Origin: Gigaspora margarita
Lineage: Eukaryota; Glomeromycota; Glomeromycetes; Diversisporales; Gigasporaceae
Length of the DNA stretch: 64,000 nucleotides
Direction: 5' to 3'
Assembly (NCBI GenBank): GCA_009809945.1
Contig: WTPW01000960.1
Span: 64,476 to 128,475, forward strand
In this document: piece by piece, positions 55,446 through 64,000 of the stretch
How positions within the stretch are numbered: the first letter of the stretch is position 1
Layout of the letters: the number at the start of each line of letters is the position of its first letter
The notes under the pieces: model-generated
The model's input: only the letters and a program-made list of their open reading frames with translations
Database searches by the model: none
Told to the model about the DNA's origin: nothing
Position numbers and translations under genes: made by a program

Positions 55446-58400
55446 ATGTCGTATGCACCAAGTAAATTGGACATTAATGAACTCTTTGATGTGAGCTCTC
55501 AGGTCGAAAATGGTGATACAAATCCTACGATAAATGGTGAATCTCCAAAGAAAAAACAAAAAGGGATGAAAGATGTCGAGATACCGACACTTCCTGAGGT
55601 GGCGAGGCAAGATCTTATCGCCCGTAGCTATCAAATTGAACTTTTCGAAAAGGCAAAGAAAGACAATGTCATTGCTGTTTTAGATACTGGAAGTGGAAAA
55701 ACTTTTATCGCTGTAATGCTTATAAAAGAAGTAGCAGCGGAGGAGAGATTGTTAAGAATGCAACGAAGAGAGGTAATTAATGGTTCTAAACGAAAGACGT
55801 CAGAAGTGAACCATTATATTATAATTTTATTCATAATTCATTGAATATCATACTCGATATTTTTAAAGACCAAGCTTACATTCTTTCTGGTGAATCTCGT
55901 TCCTTTGGTGTTCCAACAAGCCAACGTGATCAAAGCAAATTGTGATCTTAAAGTCAGACATGTTTGTGGTGAAATGGGTGTCGACCTTTGGAGCGAAAAA
56001 GAATGGCGAAATAATTTTGAAAATTATGATGTACTTGTCATGACCGCACAAATATTTTTAAATATTTTGCGCCATGGATTTATTTCTTTATCACAGGTCA
56101 GTGTTAAATAAAGTTTGATCATTATTAATGATAAAAAATTTTTGATTAAATTTCATGAAAGATGATATTCCATCATTTCGGTTTTTTTTTTTTCTCTCTT
56201 TTTTTTTTTTATTATTTGCAAATTTATCTTATATTTTGATAATATATAGGTCAATTTATTAGTATTTGATGAATGTCATCATACTTCAAAGAAACATCCT
56301 TATAATTTAATTATGAGAGAGTTTTATGACCGATGCCCTGAGGAAAGCAAACCAAAGATATTTGGTATGACGGCATCTCCCGTAAATACTCGTAGCGCCC
56401 TTCATTCGGCTAGGTACTGAATTTATAGCAGGCACTCATATCATATTATTGAAGACATTTGCACATATTAATTATCTAATCAGTCATTTGATTTAGTCAT
56501 TTGGAACATAATTTAAATGCTAGAGTATTTACGGCAAGTGATATAGCTGAAGTTTGCAAATATGTAAGTAGACCTGATGAGATTGCTATAAAATACGATT
56601 CGCCTCTTCCGTATCCTTCTACTGAGCTCTACAGTAAACTCCGGGAAGAGTACTTTGATGTCGAAAAATTTAGTCGGGCATTAACAAGCGCATCACAAGC
56701 GCTTAAAGATCTTGGCCCATGGTGTTCTGATCGTGTTTGGAAATATATTTTGGATGAATTACATGAAAAACATGAAGGTAAATTAAATCCTGAACTTTGT
56801 GCGGAATCGCAAGAGGAAGATCGCCTTGTGCGAAAAGCTATGGAGATCGTTGATAATTGGAACTTTCAACCTCCAACGTGTGAACCAAAAGTTTTGTCAC
56901 CAAAAGTAATTCAGTTAATTAATATCCTAAAATGTTTTAATCATACTGATAATTTTTGTGGGATTGTTTTTGTTGAACGTCGACACACGGCCAATGTTCT
57001 TCATCTTTTAGTAAATGAGATTGATGAACTCCATTTTATTAGATCTGGAGTACTTGTGGGTCATGGTTCTCATGAAGAAGGTGATTTACAAATGAAATTC
57101 AAAGAACAAAACAAGACTATTAGTGCATTCCGCGATGGTAAAATTAATTTGCTAATCGCCACTAATGTGGCTGAAGAGGGTTTGGATATTCAACCTTGTA
57201 ACGTTGTCATCCGGTATTAATTGTTTCTACTCATTATTTTGATGTACATGAATTTTTTTTTTTTCTCTATAATAATTCATATGATAAAATTTCAATAGCT
57301 TTGATTTTTTCAATACATTGAGAGCTTATATACAATCTCGAGGCAGAGCTCGCCGCAAAGATTCTAAATACATTGTCATGGTTGAGAATAATAACTTAAA
57401 AGAATATGGTTTACTTAGGGAAATGAAACAAGCTGAAAAAGATATGAAAGATTGGTGTCAAATGCTACCAGAAGATCGTAAATTGTTGGGCAATGATGAT
57501 GATGATTCTGATGATGATGACGAAGACGACGATGATGGACATTATTATCTTATATCGTCAACAGGTGCACTTTTAAGCTACGAGTCAGCAATATCTTTAA
57601 TTTATTATTACTGCTCAAAGCTTCCTGGTGATAATTTTTGCATTTTGAGGCCCGATTTCAAAATAGAACGAGAAAATGGGGGTGGGTTTACCTGTCGCTT
57701 GTCATTACCAAACAATGCACCAATACGTCTTGTTTCAAGCGAGGTTTCTACTAGTCGGAGTAACGCTAAGAAAGCAGCGGCTTTTAAAGCATGTCTCCAA
57801 TTGTACGAAAAAAAAGCATTGAATGATCATCTATTGCCTGAGATAGAGTGGATCGAGGAAGATCATGAAATGAAGAAAGATGAATATGGTTTAGTAGAAG
57901 GCGCACGCAAATCAAAGAGAGAATATGAACTTAAAACTCCGGATTTATGGAACATTGAAGAAGAAGAAATGTCATCAATTCCAGATAAAATTTATGTTAC
58001 AATTTTGAAATTAGAATTAGAAGACGAAAAATATGATGGACAATATTATCGTACTATGTGTTTGTTAACGCGTAAACAATTTCCGGATGTTTCACCAATT
58101 ACCTTATATTTTCATGGTGTAGCTAAAGTAATGAATGTAATTCCTCATTCCATCCCAATTAGTATAGAATCGGAAAAGTTGGAAATAATTTTCAAGTTCA
58201 CATTACGTATATTCACATCCATTACTAACAAGGAATTTGAATGTGAATTTGAGAAATTCACATACCTTGTTGCACCACTCGTTCGAAACGCACCAATTAA
58301 CGAGAATTTTTTTGATTATTTTGATTGGGAAGGAATGAAAAAAGCGGTCACCGAAAAACAATTACCAATTGATCTCGAAAATATTTCTGATCTAGAAGAT

Positions 58401-60238
58401 GCAGTTATAATCGATTATTCTGATAACTTACGAAGATATTTTGTACAAACAATTTGTTATGATTTAAACCCCTTATCACCCATACCAGATGGCATGACTA
58501 TTAGAGAAGCTGGGTGTCAAAATTTTGCTGAATTTTACAAGAGACATTTTGATTTAGAATTACAGATCCCAGATCAACCATTGCTTCGAGTACGTAAAAT
58601 CTCAAAGGTTATGAATTTCTTACAGCCCGTTCCTGGTTCTTTACCTATTATGAAAGGTCGAACAGCTACATATGTGGTACCGGAGTTTTGTAAACAGTAT
58701 CCTATTCGTGCATCTGTTTTTCGATCCGCGCTTATGCTGCCTGCTATTTTTAAAAGGTTGGATTCGCAACTTTTAGCATTAGAATTAAGAACTCGATTTG
58801 ACATACCTATGAGAGATGATTTGCTTTTAGAAGCAATAACTACGCCATCAGCTAATATGGAAATGAACTATGAACGTCTTGAGACATTGGGCGATTCGTT
58901 TTTAAAATTTTGTGTTACGAACAGGTTATATGTTATGTTGCCTGATAAGCATGAGGGCCAATTGCATTGTCAACGTATTCGAATTATATGTAACAGACAA
59001 CTTTATCGTGGGGCAAAAAAATTGCACCTCTACGAATATATTACATCATCACCATTTAATCGCAGAGCATGGCGACCTGCAAACATGTTAGCTAATATTG
59101 ATGACGCTGATATACTTAAACAAAATAAAGTTCATGAATTAGCAGATAAGACTCTTGCTGACGTAGTCGAAGCAATGCTAGGAGCTGCTTACATGAGTGG
59201 ACAAGTCGATGCAGCTCTCAAATGTGCTATAGCCTTGGACATTCAAATGGAAGGTATCGAGAAATGGGATGACTTCCATATTAACAATAAAAATAAACCT
59301 CGAGTTAATGCCAAAGCACTTGGACAAGTAAATATTGAAAGGGTTGAAGAAATATGTGGGCATACTTTTAAGAATAAAATTTTAATTGTTGAGGCCTTGA
59401 CTCATGCGAGTCTTCCAAATTCTGCAACACCTTGTTATCAGCGTCTTGAATTCCTAGGTGATGCAGTATTGGATTTCATGACGGTAAAATATTTATTCGA
59501 GAAATTTCCTGATGGAGCACCTGGAATAATGACTGATCTAAAAGATGCAGCTGTCAACAATCAGGTTCTTGGTGCAATTTGTGAACGAATCGGTCTTCAT
59601 AGGCATATAATTCATTTTTCCAATAAATTAATGGGTGGAATAACAGAATTTGTTGACATTGTGAACAAATTGAGAGAGAAAAATGAGGCAGTTGGAGAAT
59701 ATTGGAGTGATTTAGATGTTCCCAAGGTGATGAGTGATGTTGTAGAGAGCATGATGGGTGCCATTTTCGTTGATTCTGAATTTGATCCTGCGGCACTGCA
59801 GAAAGTGTTTGATATATGGATAAAACCTATTTTAACTGAGCATGTCACTCCAGAAACTTTAAAAGTTCATCCAGTGAAGAAGTTAACCGAATTTATGCAG
59901 AAAGAAGGATGTTCCGAGATATTATTGAGGTATGTCATCATATTATTCGCATTATAATTAATCTATAATCTATAATCACTAATATTATCTTTAATCAAAG
60001 AAACCATACGTCGGAAGAGTCGGATGTTCAGAAATGCACCATATTCATTCATGAAAAGCCAGTCGCACATGCAGGCTCGAGTAATATTAGAGCAGCAAGA
60101 AAGTTAGCGGCTCAGCAGATCTTAGATAAAATTGATAATGATCCTAAATATCTTGAAAAAATTTGCACTTGTAGTACCCTCACAAGATCCGATTCGTTAT
60201 TTAATGATGAAGAAGATGATGAAGTATTATTGGATTAA
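55446..60238 (+). CDS. DCL1: Dicer-like ribonuclease III, six exons, 1434 aa
   Basis: Cuts long double-stranded RNA into small interfering RNAs. Exons 55446-55772, 55869-56096, 56250-56413, 56497-57213, 57299-59929, 60001-60238; all introns are GT-AG and all phases join. Domains: SF2 helicase with [12 protein letters not shown] (~59-70), Walker A LDTGSGKT (79-86), DECH (192-195), MTAS (225-228), [11 protein letters not shown] (~460-470) and QSRGRAR (491-497); an Asp run (~545-558); Dicer dimerisation fold (~562-660); PAZ-like region (~813-920); RNase IIIa ([10 protein letters not shown]) and RNase IIIb ([11 protein letters not shown]); C-terminal dsRNA-binding fold (~1335-1405). The four acidic catalytic residues are present in both RNase III domains (E1007, D1011, D1100, E1103; E1196, D1200, D1292, E1295). 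Length is normal for fungal Dicers. The ATG at 55446 is the first in frame, soon after a TATA box. No disabling change seen. Naming it DCL1 assumes a single-copy fungal Dicer. Confidence 0.95.
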
Positions 60239-60239
60239 A

Positions 60240-61460
60240 TATTTTAAGAACCATTTAGCCTAGAGCAGTGTTTTTAATGTAATAAGATAATCCTTATATC
60301 TGTAAAATATCATTTAGTTAAACTAACGTTGTAATAATTGTGCTACTTAATCTATACATATAAAACGATTTTTATGCGATTCTTGGAGGGTATTCAAATA
60401 TTAATGTACTCTGTGGGTTGCGTAAAAAATTTTTGGATCAACTTGTTTAAAACATCTTTATACAAAATGAATGTTTCATATAATCAATACACACATTTTA
60501 AACTCTACAAAATTTTTTAATTGATTAAATAATATTGAAAACAATATCTGAATATTTATAATTTGTATTAGTCATGTCCAACAAGGATCAGCATCGATTA
60601 TTGCAGTGAGTAATGGTTAGTTCAGGTGTAATATGAAAATAACAGGTTTGATTAGTACATTTTTTCATATTGCATGAAATGAGTGCTGCACAGCAAGTAA
60701 AAGTTAATGTTTTCGCTATACCGAACTTAACTCCTGAATGATAAAACCACGCTGATTGATGTTGTCAAAACGTATTTATTATAATCTTTAGAGGTTACCA
60801 GTAAGTCGATTTAGTGATAACGTTAATTTTTGCTTACAATTCGCGTAATTTTCTTTAAATGCATATAATTTGCATAATATTGGAAGATTTAAAAGCAATA
60901 CTGCGAAAGGCACAAGAAACATTTACATATTATTTTTTTGAGCGAAATCTAGCCTTTATTTAAAATTCGAAAGCTTCTTAGCATTATGTTAAAGTTTATG
61001 TATGTACGCACGTTCTTGTTATATTTTATTGAGAATCGTCGATTTTATCCAATCAGAAACGCCGACCAATAGAAACTTTGGAACCGCGTTCGTATGTCTA
61101 TCAAAACAATCAATTTTAATATAAATATACCAACCTTTTTCTATTCTTTATCTTTACACCTTTACCTTTAATTTTATTTGTTATTTCGTTACTTTTCCCT
61201 TTCGTTGTTACTTATACTTTTACTTTGTTAATTATATTTTTTTATTTTCGCTACTTTACTTTTGTTGCTTTACTTTTATTATTTTCATTACTTTACTTTC
61301 GTTGCTTTACCTTCATTATTTGTTCATTTTCGTTACTTATTACTTTTCACTTTTTCTATAAACGTTTGCTTGTTTAAAAATGAATCTATTTTTATGTTGT
61401 AGAAGTTATTTAAGTTTATGGTGAGTATAAAGTATTTGATCTCACATTAATTATCATATA
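60240..61460. other. Intergenic region downstream of Dicer
   Basis: No gene supported; the open frame at 60338-60520 has no features. No clear AATAAA signal close behind the stop. 61140-61380 is a pyrimidine-biased stretch of TTACTTTCGTTGCTTTAC-type repeats. Two CCAAT motifs near 61050-61070 (one as TCCAATCAG, one as ACCAATAG) could belong to a promoter, but no gene follows nearby. Confidence 0.45.
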
Positions 61461-61464
61461 ACAC

Positions 61465-62060
61465 TAGTGATTAGAGTTGTCAATGGAGCACTCTGTTGAC
61501 TCCATTTTAATAATGATGCTCCAGAGTATTACTATTAAAATGGAGTTAACGGAGTGCTCCATTAACAACCCTACTAGTGATGCAAATGGCTGGCTCACGG
61601 CTAATGTTTATAATGCCGAGCCAACTCTTCGGTTCCACTGAGCCGATCATTCGGCTCCAAAAACTGGAGCCGAGCCATTTATAAGCCGACCAATTTCAAG
61701 CCAACCAATTACAAGTGCTGAGCTGTTACCTTCACCTGTTACATATCTCTCAATTTTTTTTTTAGAATTAAATAAGCCAGCTTTTTAGAATTCACAGAAA
61801 ATACTGTTAATTAACATATTCTAACTTTAAATCAGACTGATCTTAAATGTTGTTTAAACGAATTTATGTCAAAAGTAGGTAATAAATTAAATACAAGTTG
61901 TGATGTGGTATTATTGGCTAATTTGCTAATGGTCATGTGTTATAGACTTATCGGTTCAGCTCATATATGGCTTCAAAGCTTTAAGCCATATTAGGAAACC
62001 TATAGCCGAGCCGATGATCGGTTCGGCTTGGCTCGCGGCTCGGCTCAAGCCGTTTGCATA
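61465..62060. mobile_element. hAT-like element with GGCTC/GAGCC palindromic body
   Basis: Left TAGTGATGCAAATGGCTGG (read across the nested insertion) and complemented right TATGCAAACGGCTTGAGCC. Flanks TATAACAC (61457-61464) and CATAACAC (62061-62068) match 7 of 8. The interior is rich in GAGCCGA / TCGGCTC words near both ends. No transposase. The left end is interrupted after seven bases by the 102-bp element. Confidence 0.6.
61472..61573. mobile_element. 102-bp hAT-type MITE (TSD CTAGTGAT)
   Basis: Ends TAGAGTTGTCAATGGAGCAC and, complemented, TAGGGTTGTTAATGGAGCAC; exact 8-bp CTAGTGAT at 61464-61471 and 61574-61581. Almost entirely terminal repeat: the arms include CTCCATTTTAATA and its complement. 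One of the smallest elements in the window. Confidence 0.85.
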
Positions 62061-62069
62061 CATAACACC

Positions 62070-62620
62070 AACTCAACCAAAAATTTAGTTTCACGATAAT
62101 TTTCAGAAGTCCCAACATTTTACAGTCGTTGGACCAAATTAGGAAAACATTGAAAATGAAAATCTGAAAATTAGATTTTTAGTATCTCTCATAATTTGTG
62201 TATTTAGACTAATGTTTAAAACACGTGATTATGTTTCCTGGTTGATTAAGGTAAAATCTATTAAACTTCATTGATTTGAACTTGTCTTATTCGAGCCAAC
62301 CTTTTGGTTACCAAATAGAAAACTCGTCGCCGGAATCGAATTAAGAAACTAAGGATTTGTTCGCTCCTAGGGTCTAGGTTACTCATGGTGGGTAGCCTTT
62401 CCCGTTACCTTAGCCGGTCGACATGCCATACTCGATTACTCTTTTTTATTATTCAGATATCGATTATTTAACGACGATATCAACGAAAAACATTCGCTTT
62501 ACACATTATTCGTTTTTTTTTTTTTTTTTGGACTATGCAGGCAGATGATTTATGCCGGGTTGTTATTTTTATTGAATTTCAGATTGCGTAATATACGACA
62601 GAAAGTGAGCAATTGACCGA
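62070..62620. other. Spacer
   Basis: No gene seen. 62300-62440 has higher GC (CTCCTAGGGTCTAGGTTACT...GTTACCTTAGCCGGTCGAC) but no open frame; I could not fit it to a tRNA or other RNA fold. Confidence 0.35.
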
Positions 62621-62630
62621 GTTGGTCAGA

Positions 62631-62738
62631 ATGGCAGTGACATCCCGCGACAAAGCAATCGTAATTGCACTGGGAGTCCCTGTGGGATTAGCCGGTGGAG
62701 TTATTCCCCGCCTGCATAAGCAAGCCGGCCACGAATGA
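62631..62738 (+). CDS. Possible 35-residue membrane microprotein
   Basis: ATG at 62631 to TGA at 62736 encodes MAVTSRDKAIVIALGVPVGL followed by AGGVIPRLHKQAGHE. A hydrophobic helix (about residues 8-26) is flanked by charged ends, and an in-frame stop precedes the ATG. The region 62600-63130 is markedly richer in GC and CpG than the rest of the window, with CACGTG at 62754-62759 and 63121-63126. It may be a small single-pass protein or a first exon whose continuation I cannot see. I do not recognise the family; chance cannot be excluded at this length. Confidence 0.35.
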   Translation: MAVTSRDKAIVIALGVPVGLAGGVIPRLHKQAGHE

Positions 62739-62739
62739 A

Positions 62740-63795
62740 GAAATGAAGGAATCACGTGTCTTCCACGAATGCAAAACTTGGAATCACGTTTCTTCCTATT
62801 TCCGGGTGGGCTGGGTGGGACGAGAATTCCGCTTCGTTGCCTTTTCTGCGCCGGGGGAAATCTTAAGTTCGTTATCTTTGTACTTATACTGCACTTACCC
62901 GACTTTGATACCTGCTTCCTCACGCCCAGCATTTGCTGCTCCCATAGTTACTCCTTACCCCTTCCCTTATTATTATCATTCTTTCAGTGAGCCCCCTCTT
63001 GCCCGATTCCTGTTTCTGCACTTGCCTTGTGATCTTCATGCTTGAATTTCCGATGTCCGTGACGACTCCCTCGTGACAGCGCCGTGTGGCCGACCGTTGT
63101 GTGACACTCTTCTTTTCGATCACGTGATTTACCATCACTTTGCAGTGACTTTTCTTATTGAATGAAAGTATTACATAGAATCTAATTTATATTTTAATTT
63201 TTCAAATAAAAATGGTTAAAATTTTTTACGAGCTTGTAACATATATGACATACTGTATAAAAATAGCAATATCAGTATCCGATAATAAACTAATGTAAAA
63301 AAAGTTCGTTGACCGAATGATAAACTCTAAATTTTATTATTTGTGTTATAAAAGTTTTATATGCAATATAATGTATTTTGGAATAAGTAAAAATCGAATT
63401 TGGAATTATGAATATCAAATAAAAAAAATCCAAATGGACATTCTGGTACACAAATTTCAAGAAACAAACCCTTTTTTAATTTTTAAAACGTAATTAACAA
63501 TGTGTTTAAATAAGAGCATTCGGAACTTGATCATATTTGCAAATATATGAATAAACAAAACTATTCAATTTATTGCAAAAAAAATTCCGGGTATTATTAG
63601 GAAAACGTGCATTTAATAAAATTTTTTAAAATAATTCTAACACTAACTATCCCAAAAAGATCTTTACAGTCATCTTGTATACTAAATAATTTTGGCATAG
63701 CTTAAATACTCAATAACTTGATAAAATATTATTTTTTAAAAAATGGACACATGGTAAACTTGGCAATCAATTTGAACATTAAAAATAAATGGATT
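62740..63795. other. GC-shifted then AT-rich intergenic stretch
   Basis: 62740-63130 is GC-richer; frames there overlap on both strands without domain signals. 63150-63790 is ordinary AT-rich intergenic DNA. Confidence 0.4.
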
Positions 63796-63799
63796 CTAT

Positions 63800-63988
63800 T
63801 TATATTTCTATGACTTTCGTGCTACCATTTACAGATGATGATGAGGTGGATGGTTGTGATATTGAAGAGTTCTGAATTTTATCGCCTTCTTTTGTAAGCT
63901 TCATGAAAGTGTTTGTTAAAGATTCAATATATGGTTGGGGAAAAACAATCCAGTTTTCCCACACGGTGAGAATTGTTGTGATTTGACG
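63800..63988 (-). CDS. Last exon of a probable U2SURP/SR140-like CID protein
   Basis: A TTCTTAACAG acceptor at the window edge is followed by 62 codons: RQITTILTVWENWIVFPQPY, then IESLTNTFMKLTKEGDKIQN, then a Ser-rich tail ending STKVIEI-stop (stop at 63800-63802). The VW-x-x-W-x-x-(F/Y)P-x-P(F/Y)-x-x-x-L pattern is the C-terminal helix of the CID domain of U2SURP/SR140-type spliceosomal proteins. Only the end is in the window, so family assignment rests on this motif. Frame is intact and the tail short, with none of the long acidic repeats of animal U2SURP. Confidence 0.6.
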   Translation of the reverse strand, partial: RQITTILTVWENWIVFPQPYIESLTNTFMKLTKEGDKIQNSSISQPSTSSSSVNGSTKVIEI

Positions 63989-64000
63989 CTGTTAAGAATT

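Noticed and set aside
60338-60520. 60-codon frame downstream of Dicer
   Set aside because: AT-rich, no domain, no splice signals; likely 3' flank.
62340-62440. Possible tRNA or structured RNA
   Set aside because: No acceptor/anticodon cloverleaf could be fitted and no A/B box pair recognised.
62579-63138. Several overlapping frames on both strands in the GC-rich island
   Set aside because: Fewer stop codons are expected at higher GC; none shows a domain or splice context beyond the short ORF reported.

Overview
The window is eukaryotic, very AT-rich (poly-A/T tracts, AT dinucleotide runs) and crowded with nested DNA transposon remnants. Genes carry short GT-AG introns. Full-length Dicer, RBBP5/Swd1, Myb/SANT-plus-PIF/Harbinger transposon genes and fossil amino-acid-permease exons, together with repeat families I associate with arbuscular mycorrhizal fungi, point to a Glomeromycotina fungus. 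That assignment is inference; no rRNA or mitochondrial marker is present.

Layout. 0-13.6 kb: palindromic repeat, protein-period minisatellites (three related arrays), a fossil of an L-type amino acid permease (3.26-3.75 kb), TTA-flanked MITEs, a nested TTAA element, a decayed non-LTR retroelement 3' end (8.05-9.6 kb) and a TIR element (9.6-12.3 kb). 13.6-24.8 kb: no genes; a gap inside an alternating-palindrome array, a large foldback split by a hAT-type MITE, and a stack of three hAT-type elements with exact 8-bp target duplications. 24.8-33.2 kb: one element with ~125-bp terminal inverted repeats holding a decayed Myb/SANT-like gene and a decayed PIF/Harbinger transposase plus later insertions. 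33.3-35.7 kb: a multi-exon minus-strand gene of unknown function, broken by a hAT-type MITE inside a coding exon. 35.9-52.4 kb: transposon fossils, including a 4.1 kb hAT-ended composite, two large foldbacks and a second assembly gap. 52.9-60.2 kb: the main gene-bearing segment, with a 3' fragment of RBBP5/SWD1 (minus), a decayed member of a repeat-like gene family (minus), and a complete six-exon Dicer-like gene (plus, 1434 aa). 60.2-64 kb: sparse, with a two-level hAT-like insertion, a GC-rich stretch with a 35-codon ORF, and the last exon of a probable U2SURP/SR140-like CID protein entering from the right edge (minus).

Functionally, Dicer is the only gene that looks complete. It makes small RNAs from double-stranded RNA, and the window also holds many long inverted repeats (foldbacks with 150-400 bp arms) that would fold into dsRNA if transcribed. 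A link between the two is suggestive only. Two places with a single N between exact duplicates, and two N-runs inside palindromes, look like assembly effects and should be treated with care.
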